This document shows, piece by piece, positions 51,602-60,134 of a stretch of DNA of 64,000 nt. The notes beneath the pieces are model-generated. The model was given only the letters and a program-made list of their open reading frames with translations. It made no database searches and had not been told where the DNA came from. How positions within the stretch are numbered: the stretch's first letter is position 1; the number at the start of each line of letters is the position of its first letter. Position numbers and translations under genes: made by a program. This DNA is from Alteribacter lacisalsi (GTDB taxonomy: Bacteria > Bacillota > Bacilli > Bacillales > Salisediminibacteriaceae), in contig NZ_PDOF01000001.1 in NCBI RefSeq assembly GCF_003226345.1, positions 1,178,001-1,242,000 on the forward strand, in the 5' to 3' direction.

Positions 51602-51630
51602 TTGAAAAAGTTTTGTTGTTGTAATACAAT
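51602..51630 (+). promoter_or_regulatory. Sigma-A promoter of the YhfH-like gene
   Basis: TTGAAA (51602-51607), 17 bases, TACAAT (51625-51630), 28 bases before ATG. Nothing else is seen between 51426 and 51601. Confidence 0.7.
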
Positions 51631-51657
51631 CAGTGTAACAAACAAGGAGGGGTTAGC

Positions 51658-51789
51658 ATGATCATACCGAATAAGGAATTTTTTCAGAATCTTCCGCCGA
51701 AAGAGTGTTCAAAATGCGGAACTGTGATTGAAGAAATGGCCGACTGCTATTATCATCAGTGTGACGACTGCCTCAAGGAAGTAAAATAA
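51658..51789 (+). CDS. YhfH family small zinc-ribbon protein
   Basis: A 43-aa protein with EFFQNLPPKECSKCGTVIEE and YHQCDDCLKEVK: two Cys-x2-Cys pairs typical of the YhfH family. Zinc binding is inferred. AAGGAGGGG precedes ATG 51658. A terminator follows directly. Confidence 0.85.
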   Translation: MIIPNKEFFQNLPPKECSKCGTVIEEMADCYYHQCDDCLKEVK

Positions 51790-51797
51790 CTGTAAAG

Positions 51798-51833
51798 AAA
51801 ACCGTTCTCCCTTCTCCCGGAGAACGGTTTTTT
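51798..51833 (+). terminator. Terminator after the YhfH-like gene
   Basis: Stem AAAACCGTTCTC / GAGAACGGTTTT with a ten-base loop and T6. Confidence 0.88.
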
Positions 51834-51914
51834 GTCTGGAAAGAAACTGTGCTGAAAAGGATGAAAGAGACTTTTCGCGAATTAAAGATAAAGACAGGGA
51901 AGGGGGGGCTTTGT

Positions 51915-52691
51915 ATGATCGTAAGGCAGGATGAGGAAGGCCTGTCATTTTTCGAACAGGACAGACATGCGCATCTGTCAGGTGTTTTTGCCGCAGCATG
52001 GAATGAGGATCTGTTTGCAGGAACGGCTTGGAAGGATAGCGTCTGTCTCGCTGTCACACAGCACGACCGGGGCTGGGCATCCCTTGACCGGGAGATAGTA
52101 ACGGACGGGGAAAAAGGGATGCCTTTGTCATTTACCGACTACCCGTTAAAAAGGAAAATAAGCGTCTATAAAAGCGGTGTAGATGAATTACTGCGAATGG
52201 ATCCCTACAGTGCTCTTCTTGTAAGTCTGCACTATGCGAGTTTTTTTAAGGGGAAAAGAGATCCAGACGGGACTGCATTTATGATAAGTGAACAGAGACG
52301 TCAGCAGCAAATCCGAAAGCACCTCGGTGCAAATGGACCTTCAGAAGAAGCTCTTTCCTTTCATTTCGACCTGCTGCAGCTTTGTGACAATCTGAGCCTG
52401 TATCTGTGTATGAACAGGTGGGGCGTAAAAAAGGAAGATGAGATGCCGTGGTTTAAAAATGGATTCCCTCAAAGGCTCGCTCCACTGCGGGGCAGGGTGA
52501 TGGAGGCCAAATTCAATTCAGCAAACACCGTTACAATCAGCCCTTATCCGTTTTTGAAAGATGCAGTCAGCGTGACCATCCCATATAAATATGTCAGAAT
52601 GAAGGATGTTAACACAACGGGTTCCAAAGTATGGAATAAAGCATACGAACGTGCCCCTCAGTTGTATCACTCCATTGCAATCTGCCGGTAA
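51915..52691 (+). CDS. DUF3891 family protein
   Basis: A 258-aa soluble protein. The start MIVRQDEEGLSFFEQDRHAH and the motifs AVTQHDRGWASLD, SLHYASFF and FHFDLLQLCDNLSLYLC are those of DUF3891, whose conserved His/Asp residues suggest an HD-like metal site; activity is unknown. ATG 51915 follows AAGGGGGGG. The HD hydrolase gene follows after 16 bases. Confidence 0.85.
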   Translation: MIVRQDEEGLSFFEQDRHAHLSGVFAAAWNEDLFAGTAWKDSVCLAVTQHDRGWASLDREIVTDGEKGMPLSFTDYPLKRKISVYKSGVDELLRMDPYSALLVSLHYASFFKGKRDPDGTAFMISEQRRQQQIRKHLGANGPSEEALSFHFDLLQLCDNLSLYLCMNRWGVKKEDEMPWFKNGFPQRLAPLRGRVMEAKFNSANTVTISPYPFLKDAVSVTIPYKYVRMKDVNTTGSKVWNKAYERAPQLYHSIAICR

Positions 52692-52707
52692 AGGAGACAG
52701 AGCTAAA

Positions 52708-53355
52708 ATGAGTAATTCAGATAGAGTATTTGTGGATCGTGCAGAAAAACTTGCCCGATCGTTTTTTGAAGGAGACGCCACCGGACACGACTGGTATCAC
52801 ACGCACAGGGTCAGAAATACAGCCGTTTCTCTTGCTGAGAAGGAAGATGCAGATTTGTTCGTCTGTGAGATGGCTGCTCTGCTTCACGATGTTGCAGATG
52901 ATAAATTTTACGATGAACCAGAGCGGGGGATGCAGTTTGTACAGAGCTGGCTGGAAAAAGAAAATGTTCCAAAGGCAGCCCAAATTATCAAGGCAATTGA
53001 GACTGTTTCCTTTAAAGGCGGTACCAACCGTGCACCTGACACGATTGAGGGCAGGGTGGTGCAGGATGCCGACCGTCTGGATGCCATCGGTGCCACCGGG
53101 ATTGCCCGCTGCTTTATGTATGCCGGGGCGCACCAGGACCCGATGCACGTCCCTGAGCTGCCGCCGCGGACAAATATGACTGAAAAGGATTACAGAACGG
53201 GAAAATCGACTGCAATAAATCACTTTTATGAAAAGCTTCTTACCCTGAAAGAACGGATGCAGACGGTGACGGGAAAAAGGATGGCACAGGAGAGGCATGC
53301 GTTTCTCGAGACGTTTCTGGACACCTTTGCTGATGAATGGAATGGGAAAAAATAG
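52708..53355 (+). CDS. HD-domain phosphohydrolase (YpgQ/YedJ-like)
   Basis: A 215-aa HD protein: metal ligands in HDWYHTHRV, LLHDVADD and QDADRLDAIGA. The B. subtilis relative YpgQ is a Mn-dependent dNTP pyrophosphohydrolase, so a nucleotide substrate is plausible. ATG 52708 follows AAAGGAGA. It is probably co-transcribed with the DUF3891 gene. Confidence 0.88.
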   Translation: MSNSDRVFVDRAEKLARSFFEGDATGHDWYHTHRVRNTAVSLAEKEDADLFVCEMAALLHDVADDKFYDEPERGMQFVQSWLEKENVPKAAQIIKAIETVSFKGGTNRAPDTIEGRVVQDADRLDAIGATGIARCFMYAGAHQDPMHVPELPPRTNMTEKDYRTGKSTAINHFYEKLLTLKERMQTVTGKRMAQERHAFLETFLDTFADEWNGKK

Positions 53356-53365
53356 CATTACGAAC

Positions 53366-53391
53366 GTTTAAGCGGTCGAAAGTTCGGGGAA
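53366..53391 (+). promoter_or_regulatory. Sigma-B general-stress promoter
   Basis: GTTTAA (53366-53371), 14 bases, GGGGAA (53386-53391) fits the sigma-B consensus GTTTAA-N12-15-GGGTAT in the -35 and the G-run of the -10. It lies about 110 bases ahead of the PfpI gene, a protein type that is sigma-B dependent in B. subtilis (YfkM). Confidence 0.65.
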
Positions 53392-53502
53392 ATACATACT
53401 TAGACCTTAAAAATCGCATAGTAAAAGATGCGATCCCAAACTGAAATGCAGAGAATAACAGCTTATTGACTAATTATGCATATCCTAAAAGAGGTGAAAC
53501 AA

Positions 53503-54030
53503 ATGCGGCTTAAAGATGTGAAAGTACTTACTGTGGTGGACGATGAGTTTGAAGATCTGGAATTGTGGTATCCGATTTACCGCCTTCGTGAGGAAGGGGC
53601 GATTTGTCATGTTGCCGGAAAAGAAGCCGATCATACTTACACTGGTAAGTACGGTGTTCCGGTTAAAAGTGATTACAGCTTCGAGCAGATTGAAATCAGT
53701 GAATATGATGGCATCCTTGTCCCAGGAGGCTGGGCTCCCGATAAACTCCGCCGTTACGACGAAGTGCTTGATATGGTCACTTTTATGGAAGAAAAAAAGC
53801 GTCCGATCGGTCAGATCTGCCATGCAGGTTGGGTACTGATTTCGGCTGATATTCTCAGGGGAAAGCAGGTAACAAGTACCCCGGGGATTAAACACGATAT
53901 GATGAATGCCGGCGCAGAATGGCACAACGAAGGCGTGGTAGTAGACGGACATTTGATATCAAGCCGTCGTCCGCCGGATCTTCCTGCATATGCGAAAGCT
54001 TTTGCAGACGCGCTTGCTGATTCCGAGTAA
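53503..54030 (+). CDS. DJ-1/PfpI family stress protein (GSP18/YfkM-like)
   Basis: A 175-aa protein of the DJ-1/PfpI fold with the nucleophile elbow GQICHAGW (Cys near residue 107), YDGILVPGGWAPD and SSRRPPDLPAY. Relatives protect proteins or remove glyoxals. ATG 53503 follows AGAGGTG. A sigma-B promoter upstream agrees with a general-stress role. Confidence 0.9.
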   Translation: MRLKDVKVLTVVDDEFEDLELWYPIYRLREEGAICHVAGKEADHTYTGKYGVPVKSDYSFEQIEISEYDGILVPGGWAPDKLRRYDEVLDMVTFMEEKKRPIGQICHAGWVLISADILRGKQVTSTPGIKHDMMNAGAEWHNEGVVVDGHLISSRRPPDLPAYAKAFADALADSE

Positions 54031-54101
54031 ACGGCATCCGCTTCAGAGCTTTTTCAAAAGGCTGGCGGATCTGATCACCATTGACTGAAAGGAGCACTGT
54101 C

Positions 54102-55088
54102 ATGTCCTGGGAACGAGATATATCATGGACCGGAACGCTTGCGGAAAGTCTTCCGGGGCTTGAGCAGACCAATCCCCATTTGAAGCTTCCTGAACTGGAT
54201 CATTATTTGAATTATTATCAGTACAACATGAAAAAGACAGCTGCTTACCGCTGCGGCAGAATTACCACGGAGCGGTCCTCTGTTTTCGTTCAGATTTTTA
54301 CACCGCCGAAACCAAAAGGCACCGTTCTACTCATTCACGGCTATATGGACCATTCTGGTGGTCTGAGTACAAGTGTGAACGGTTTTCTCGAGCAGTCGTA
54401 TGAAGTTATATCTGTTGATCTGCCGGGTCATGGCCTTTCGGACGGAGACAGAGGGGCGATTCGTGATTTCTCCCACTATGTTGACGCAGTAAAAGCGGGC
54501 TGGGATGAGGCACAGGTTTACAGGTCAGAAGGGCCGGTTTATGGGCTCGGCCACAGCACCGGCGGAGCCGTTCTTTTTCACGGGGTGAGTGAAGGAGTGA
54601 TCTCCATGGAGGCGCTCATGCTGGCTGGCCCTTTGTATCATCCTTATCAGTGGAAATGGGTCAGACTGCTTTTGCCTGTAGCCAGCAGATGGGTAACGAA
54701 GAAAAAGCGCCGTTTTAAGCAGAATTCAAAAGATGAGCGGTATCATCAGTTCTTAAAGCATGATCCCCTGCAGGTTCAGGAGCTGCCCACGTCATGGCTT
54801 ATGGCTCTTACCGAATGGCAAAAAGATATTCTTTCCTGTTCCAATGTAAGCGTTCCAGTCTATCTCCTCCAGGGGACGAAGGACACGACCGTACAATGGG
54901 AGGAGAATGTCGAGTTTTTCAGTGACAAATGCGACGACCTCCAGGTAGCGCTGTTTGAAGGGGCCGGTCACCAGATTCTTAATGAAAAGCAGCCGATCAG
55001 AGCCCTTGTATTTGAGCGGATCGCTGCCTTTATGAAGATGACCGGTAACCATAACCGGCCTGGTGTAACGGAAGAAACAGGAGACTGA
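54102..55088 (+). CDS. Alpha/beta hydrolase (lysophospholipase/monoacylglycerol lipase-like)
   Basis: A 328-aa serine hydrolase. LLIHGYMDHSGG, DLPGHGLSDGDRG, the nucleophile elbow GLGHSTGG, acid in GTKDTTV and base in GAGHQILNE form a full catalytic set of the lysophospholipase type. ATG 54102 follows AAAGGAG. It may read on from the sigma-B promoter through the PfpI gene. A lipid ester substrate is inferred only. Confidence 0.85.
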   Translation: MSWERDISWTGTLAESLPGLEQTNPHLKLPELDHYLNYYQYNMKKTAAYRCGRITTERSSVFVQIFTPPKPKGTVLLIHGYMDHSGGLSTSVNGFLEQSYEVISVDLPGHGLSDGDRGAIRDFSHYVDAVKAGWDEAQVYRSEGPVYGLGHSTGGAVLFHGVSEGVISMEALMLAGPLYHPYQWKWVRLLLPVASRWVTKKKRRFKQNSKDERYHQFLKHDPLQVQELPTSWLMALTEWQKDILSCSNVSVPVYLLQGTKDTTVQWEENVEFFSDKCDDLQVALFEGAGHQILNEKQPIRALVFERIAAFMKMTGNHNRPGVTEETGD

Positions 55089-55107
55089 TTAAGCCCGGTC
55101 AAGGGCG

Positions 55108-55133
55108 CAGCCACGGTCCTCGTGGCTTTTTTG
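55108..55133 (+). terminator. Terminator before the B12-STAS genes
   Basis: Stem AGCCACG / CGTGGCT with loop GTCCT, followed by T6. It separates the hydrolase transcript from the next unit. Confidence 0.85.
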
Positions 55134-55288
55134 GTACCACCGAATGTAAAAAAGAACTAAAAAAGAAGTCAGAGATATGCTAATATGGAATCATTCTGTT
55201 AAACTTGTTCCATAGATACAAAGGTTTAATCCGGTTCAGACTTGAATGAATTATTTATCATATAAACTTACACCAAGCAGGTGATCGA

Positions 55289-55972
55289 GTGAAAAATGAA
55301 CGGCGAGATTTTGTAGAAGCGCTCCTTGCAGGAGACCAGGGTGAGTCATTCCACATTGTGAACAGGCTCAGGGAAACCCAATCCCGTCTCAGCATCTATC
55401 ATAATCTGGTTACTCCGGCAATGTATGACATTGGCCGCCTGTGGGAGGAAAACAAAATCTCTGTTGCCGATGAACATCTGGCAACCGGCGTGTGTGATTT
55501 TGTACTTTCCCAGACCGAGTTTGACCTGGTCCAAAAACCGCTAAGCAGTAAAAAACCGAAAGCAATGTTCTTTTCAATTGCGGACGAGTGGCACCAGCTT
55601 GGCATTAAGATGGTCTCTATACTCTTTAAGGAACATGGATGGAATGTCCGTTACCTGAATGCAAATCTGCCGCAGGATCACGCGCTGAATAATGCAAAGG
55701 TGTGGAAGCCGGATTTAATCGGGATGTCCATTTCACTTGCGTACCGTGCTCCTGATTTATCGGGGTATATTGAAGCGTTTGAAAAACTCCCATCCAAGCC
55801 AGCGATCATGATCGGCGGAAGAGTAATGGCGAATTATAATTTGTCTTCAATTGTCTCCCACAATACGCTGGTCATGAAGGACCTACCTGAATTGAATGAC
55901 TGGCTGATAATGAATAAACAAAACAGGCGGGATGGAATCAATGCTAAATCAAATACCACTTCCCTATATTAG
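55289..55972 (+). CDS. CarH/AerR-type cobalamin-binding photoreceptor without DNA-binding domain
   Basis: A 227-aa protein with two domains: a helical cap (about residues 1-85) and a cobalamin-binding Rossmann domain (about 88-215). The cap holds Trp52-x9-Glu62-His63 (WEENKISVADEH), the mark of adenosyl-B12 photoreceptors such as CarH and LitR. The core has EWHQLG (Glu100-x-His102-x2-Gly105), where CarH also has ExHxxG, and IMIGGRVM for the nucleotide loop. There is no MerR helix-turn-helix, unlike CarH. GTG 55289 follows AGCAGGTG. It overlaps the STAS gene by 32 bases. Confidence 0.88.
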   Translation: MKNERRDFVEALLAGDQGESFHIVNRLRETQSRLSIYHNLVTPAMYDIGRLWEENKISVADEHLATGVCDFVLSQTEFDLVQKPLSSKKPKAMFFSIADEWHQLGIKMVSILFKEHGWNVRYLNANLPQDHALNNAKVWKPDLIGMSISLAYRAPDLSGYIEAFEKLPSKPAIMIGGRVMANYNLSSIVSHNTLVMKDLPELNDWLIMNKQNRRDGINAKSNTTSLY

Positions 55973-56693
55973 GATTAACTCACAATTTGATATTCTTCAT
56001 ATTTCCGATCGTGGCAAACAGGAGTTTCATGGTGTTGGCTCCTTTCTTGACATGATTGACCGTGAAAGCCGGGAAAAGGCGAGAAAAACACTCGAAAAAA
56101 GGAAGAATTCGTTTTTCCTGGAACTGAATCTGCAGACAAAAAAGCAGCCGATTACCCTGTTTGACGTTTATGGGCATTGGAATGGAAACGGGGAAGCGCA
56201 CATTATTATCGTCTCAAAAGACGGGCGGATGCAAAAAGTCGAATCCCAGCTGCTTACGCTTCAGAAAAGGTTAAGGAACACGAATTTTGAGCTCTATGAA
56301 AAAAATGAAGAGCTTGAGGAATCCATTTTACGAAACAACAGCCTGTCTGGTCCCTTTATTACACTAAGCGATGAAGTCGCTCTCGTGCCCATCTATGGTG
56401 ACCTTCACGAGGACAAGCTGTTCGCTGTAAGAGAAAACATTTACAATGCGGTATACAGAGGCGATTATCAGAAAGTTCTGGTTGACTTTACCGGCGTTGG
56501 AACAATTGAGCAGGATGGTATTAACGGCATTAAGGAAATTATACTGACACTTGACTATATGGGCGTTGATGTGATTCTTATTGGCATTCAGCCTCAGCAT
56601 GCGAGACAGATGAAGGTGTTTATGGATGATCTGCAAGTAACATGCATTCAGTCAGCGAAGGAAGCAATCCGTAGATTTTTAATTCAATCATAA
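55941..56693 (+). CDS. RsbR-type STAS-domain protein, partner of the B12 sensor
   Basis: A 250-aa protein: an N-terminal PAS-like region (about residues 1-95), a coiled helix (about 98-130) and a STAS domain (about 135-250). PFITLSDEVALVPIYGDLHE and VDFTGVGTIEQDG match RsbR co-antagonists of the stressosome, including the Thr of DFTGV that is phosphorylated by RsbT in RsbRA. The second site, a Thr in RsbRA, reads Gln here (GIQPQHARQ). ATG 55941 has AGGCGGG upstream; ATG 55932 is alternative. Confidence 0.85.
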   Translation: MLNQIPLPYIRINSQFDILHISDRGKQEFHGVGSFLDMIDRESREKARKTLEKRKNSFFLELNLQTKKQPITLFDVYGHWNGNGEAHIIIVSKDGRMQKVESQLLTLQKRLRNTNFELYEKNEELEESILRNNSLSGPFITLSDEVALVPIYGDLHEDKLFAVRENIYNAVYRGDYQKVLVDFTGVGTIEQDGINGIKEIILTLDYMGVDVILIGIQPQHARQMKVFMDDLQVTCIQSAKEAIRRFLIQS

Positions 56694-56698
56694 CATTC

Positions 56699-56737
56699 AG
56701 GATCACTCTCAAAAATGCAGGGAGTGGTCTTTTTTTA
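56699..56737 (+). terminator. Terminator after the STAS gene
   Basis: Stem GATCACTC / GAGTGGTC with loop of about nine bases, followed by seven T. Confidence 0.75.
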
Positions 56738-56888
56738 AGCTGTTTTCGTATAAATTGCTGCTTTTCCTTAAAATTGAAGCTGGCGGTGGCGAAGCCCCGA
56801 AGGGTGATTTTCCCGAGGAGGCTGAGGTGTTGCACGCGGAAAGCGTCTGCCTGCAACGAAAAAATAACAATTTTTCTGAAAGCAGCTT
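56737..56888 (+). repeat. Family A intergenic repeat, copy 3
   Basis: A 152-bp element with ends AAGCTGTTTTCG and the complement of AAGCTGCTTTC, both followed inward by AAATTG. The core has CCCGAGGAGGCTGAGGTGTT and GCACGCGGAAAGCG. It is the most compact copy. Confidence 0.8.
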
Positions 56889-56921
56889 TTATAAATGATT
56901 ATTTAACCAGGGGGGATGACA

Positions 56922-57845
56922 ATGGCTGTTGTTGAAAGAAGTAAGCCGGGTAATTCGAAAACAAAACGTGCTTTACAGGTGTTCGCTCTCATTCTTTGCA
57001 TATGGATGGGGATTTATTTGTTTCCTGTCAGTGAGCGGCCGCCTCAGCCATTTTTTCAGAACCAGGAAGGCCCTCTTGTTATCGCCCATCAGGGAGGAGA
57101 ACATCTGGCCCCCTCCAATACGCTGGAGGCATTTGAAAATGCCGAGGAGCTGGGAGCAGATGTGCTGGAATTCGATGTACATATTACTGCAGATGGTGTA
57201 CCGGTGGCGATTCATGATGCAACGGTAGACAGAACCACAGACGGCACAGGCACGGTGAATGACATGACATTCGATGAGATTAAAGTACTGGATGCAGGAG
57301 ATTATTTTCAGGATTCGAACGGGGAGTACAGTTACAGGGGGCAGGGTGTCACCATCCCATCCGTGGAGGAAATCCTTGAAAATTTCGGTCATATGAAGCT
57401 GAACATCGAACTTAAAGCCACCAACAACCCTGATCAACATGAGGAACTCGTTCACTCTGTGTGGGACCTGATCAGAACATATGAAATGGAAGAAAAGGTG
57501 CTCATTGCAAGCTTTGAACAGGATTTGATTGACCGCTTTCGTGAGGTGTCCGGCGGGGCAGCCGTTAGCGGCGGAAGGCAGGAGGTTACAAGGTTCGTTC
57601 TTCTGCACAAATTATTTCTGAACAGTATCTATTCCCCAACAGTTGATGCCGTGCAGATTCCGGTGGAGGAGAGTATTTTTAATCTTGCAGACCATTCACT
57701 CATAAGAGGTGCCCATAACCGTGGAATGGAGGTCCATTACTGGACGATTAATGATGAGGAAACGATGGAAAAACTAATTGAGCTTGGGGCAGACGGCATC
57801 ATTACCGACCGCCCGGATCTCCTGCTGGAGCTGCTGGGCAGATAA
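56922..57845 (+). CDS. Membrane-anchored glycerophosphodiester phosphodiesterase
   Basis: A 307-aa GDPD. One N-terminal transmembrane segment (about residues 17-36) places the TIM-barrel domain (about 50-305) outside. The motif IAHQGGEHLAPSNTLEAF replaces the usual HRG...PENT, while EFDVHITADGVPVAIHD keeps the catalytic Glu, Asp and His. It hydrolyses glycerophosphodiesters to glycerol-3-phosphate. ATG 56922 is seven bases after the G6 run; ATG 56916 is too close. Confidence 0.9.
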   Translation: MAVVERSKPGNSKTKRALQVFALILCIWMGIYLFPVSERPPQPFFQNQEGPLVIAHQGGEHLAPSNTLEAFENAEELGADVLEFDVHITADGVPVAIHDATVDRTTDGTGTVNDMTFDEIKVLDAGDYFQDSNGEYSYRGQGVTIPSVEEILENFGHMKLNIELKATNNPDQHEELVHSVWDLIRTYEMEEKVLIASFEQDLIDRFREVSGGAAVSGGRQEVTRFVLLHKLFLNSIYSPTVDAVQIPVEESIFNLADHSLIRGAHNRGMEVHYWTINDEETMEKLIELGADGIITDRPDLLLELLGR

Positions 57846-57894
57846 TTCAGGATGCAGGTACTAATAAATCTCAATTCAGTATGCTTGTTCGATA

Positions 57895-59445
57895 TTATTT
57901 ATCTACAGATGTTCTCTTTTCCCGAGGCTCTCTGATTCCCTGTTCCACAGCAAGTTCAGAAGCCACCCTTGGGGCAAGCCACAGGAGCGGGAGAAGAATG
58001 AACGATACTGGTACAGCTGTAACTACAATAAACGACTGCAGGGCATTGACACTGCCCTCCCCAATATAAAGAAGAACTGAGGCAACTGCTCCCATAATAC
58101 CTGCCCAGAAAACCCGGAGTGCACTCGATGGATCCCCGGTCCCCGTTACTGCCATTGATATAGTATAGCTCATTGAGTCACTCGTTGTTGCGACGAAAAT
58201 GACGGTCACGATCAGAAATGCGACGGCAATGAACCATCCGGCCGGCAGTTGAGTGACGATGGCAATCATGGATGCAGGCAGACCACTTTCATTCAGGGGC
58301 TCAGAAACAGAACCGGAATTCAAGAGCTCAAGGTGAATTCCAGTACCTCCGACGACAGTAAACCAGAAATTGGTTACCACCGGAGCGATAACAGCCACCG
58401 CCACGACGAGCTCCCGAATTGTCCGGCCTCTAGAGATCCGGCTAATAAAAATGGCCATCATCGGACCGTAACCAATAAACCACCCCCAGAAAAACACAGT
58501 CCAGAAAGCCAGCCAGCCCGGGTCATCCCTGTAAAGGCTCATCGGCAGAAATTCGCGGAGGTAAACACCGTAAGAGCCGATAAACTGGTCAATAATAAAG
58601 CCGCCGGGACCGACGAGCAGAATGGCTACGATTAAAACGAAGGTGAATATAACGTTAAATCTGCTCAGAATCTGAATCCCTTTATGGATACCGGTAACAG
58701 CGGATACCGCTGCAATGCCCACCAGGCCAATGACGATCAGCAGCTGTGTCAAAAACGTATTCGGAATACCAAAAAGAACGTCAAGGCCGTATGCAACCTG
58801 CAGCCCTAAAAAACCGATCGGTCCGATCGTCCCTGCAGCTACAGCAATGATTGAAAAAGAATCAATGAGTGTACCCATAGGGCTGTTTTTCATCAGCTTT
58901 TCCCCAAACACCGGGTAAAGAAGTGTTCTTGGTTTCAGGGGCATCCCTTTATGATAATGTCCGTACATAAGTACGATGGCACCGAGCGTCCCGAGAATTG
59001 CCCAGGCCAGAAAGCCCCAGTCAAGAAATGAGACCGCCAGAGCAGGCGAAACGGCTTCCGGTGATCCGGGCTCGACCCCCCAGAACATCGGTGGCGTATC
59101 AATAAAATGATACATCGGTTCGGCAGCGGCCCAGAATACTCCGCCTCCGGCAAGGAGTGTACACATAATAATTGAAATCCATTTGAAGGTGCTCATTTCA
59201 GGTGAATCCAGCTTTCCAAGGCGAATTCTGCCTGTTGCAGTGAAGGCAAGTATGATAGCAATGATAAAGGTGGCCAGCATCAGAATCTGCCAGAAAGCAC
59301 CGAAATAACCGGCTGCAAATCCGAACCCTGCATCTACCAGACCAGCAACAAAATCCACATCAATCAGTGCAGCCGCGACAAACAGAAACAGCAGACCTCC
59401 GCTAATGATCGTAACCGGCCAGTCAAAGCGCATTGTATTTTTCAA
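57895..59445 (-). CDS. BCCT-family osmolyte transporter (OpuD/BetP-like)
   Basis: A 516-aa protein with about 12 transmembrane segments. The BCCT signature is FWTVFFWGWFIGYGPMMAIF then ISRISRGRTIREL; the usual W-x-WWISWxP form is altered (FFWGWFIGYGP). Such sodium- or proton-coupled carriers take up glycine betaine, choline or carnitine. The start is TTG 59445 behind AGGGGGAC; an in-frame ATG at 59433 lacks a site. It converges on the GDPD gene. Substrate remains open because of the signature changes. Confidence 0.88.
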   Translation of the reverse strand: MKNTMRFDWPVTIISGGLLFLFVAAALIDVDFVAGLVDAGFGFAAGYFGAFWQILMLATFIIAIILAFTATGRIRLGKLDSPEMSTFKWISIIMCTLLAGGGVFWAAAEPMYHFIDTPPMFWGVEPGSPEAVSPALAVSFLDWGFLAWAILGTLGAIVLMYGHYHKGMPLKPRTLLYPVFGEKLMKNSPMGTLIDSFSIIAVAAGTIGPIGFLGLQVAYGLDVLFGIPNTFLTQLLIVIGLVGIAAVSAVTGIHKGIQILSRFNVIFTFVLIVAILLVGPGGFIIDQFIGSYGVYLREFLPMSLYRDDPGWLAFWTVFFWGWFIGYGPMMAIFISRISRGRTIRELVVAVAVIAPVVTNFWFTVVGGTGIHLELLNSGSVSEPLNESGLPASMIAIVTQLPAGWFIAVAFLIVTVIFVATTSDSMSYTISMAVTGTGDPSSALRVFWAGIMGAVASVLLYIGEGSVNALQSFIVVTAVPVSFILLPLLWLAPRVASELAVEQGIREPREKRTSVDK

Positions 59446-59602
59446 GTAAACGTCCCCCTGTTCATAATGACACTTCCTATTTATAGCGTCTGTTCTTTCA
59501 CAGTCGTTTATACTACGGGTTTGACTGTCTCCTGTAAAGCGTCAGGGTAACCAGAGGAGTCTGTCATAACATTGAAAAACATGTTAAGATAGTACAGTTG
59601 AC

Positions 59603-59649
59603 TAGAGGGTTCGAAATTCCCTCCCCTCGCAGCCAAAAAAACTAGGGAG
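59603..59649 (+). ncRNA. preQ1 riboswitch candidate upstream of queD
   Basis: GAGGGTTC, a loop, CCCTC, and then AAAAAAACTAGG recall the preQ1-I riboswitch (stem GAGG/CCTC with TTC on its 3' side, A-rich tail and CTA). The tail carries the ribosome site GGGAG, which folding could hide. The linker between stem and A-run is longer than in B. subtilis. Position directly before queD strongly supports it. Such elements turn down queuosine synthesis when preQ1 is bound. Confidence 0.6.
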
Positions 59650-59654
59650 TGAAA

Positions 59655-60134
59655 ATGGTGGAATTTAAAATACCGGACCGGGTCGAAAAGCTCGGTGAAG
59701 ATATTCAGAAGAAGGAACTCAGATATCACAGGAAACGTGTCGGCATTACAAAGGAATTTACGTTCGATGCCGCCCATCACCTTCACTGTTATGAAGGAAA
59801 ATGCAAAAATCTTCACGGTCATACTTACAAGCTTGTGATGACGATTAGCGGCTATGTGGATGAGGTGGGAATCAGTGTGGATTTTGGTGATGTGAAACGA
59901 ATCTACGAATACACAATTAAGGAGCGGCTTGACCACCGCTATCTTAATGAAGTGCTGCCGAAAATGAATACAACAGCAGAGAATATGATTGTCTGGATCT
60001 GGGAGGAACTTGATACCTCTCTTGAAAAAGAAGGTCTGAAATCCAAGGGACAGCGGCTTGAGGAACTGGTCCTTTATGAAACCCCGACAAGCTATGCTTC
60101 CTTAAAGAGGGAGTGGATGGAAGAAGATGAGTGA
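59655..60134 (+). CDS. queD: 6-carboxy-5,6,7,8-tetrahydropterin synthase
   Basis: A 159-aa QueD, second step of 7-deazapurine (preQ1/queuosine) synthesis. FDAAHHLHCYEGKCKNLHGH holds the catalytic Cys50 and zinc ligands His54 and His56 (Cys-x3-His-x-His), and FGDVKRIYEYTIKERLDHRYLN, split here, is typical. ATG 59655 is five bases after GGGAG; GTG 59649 is also possible. It overlaps queE by eight bases. Confidence 0.95.
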   Translation: MVEFKIPDRVEKLGEDIQKKELRYHRKRVGITKEFTFDAAHHLHCYEGKCKNLHGHTYKLVMTISGYVDEVGISVDFGDVKRIYEYTIKERLDHRYLNEVLPKMNTTAENMIVWIWEELDTSLEKEGLKSKGQRLEELVLYETPTSYASLKREWMEEDE

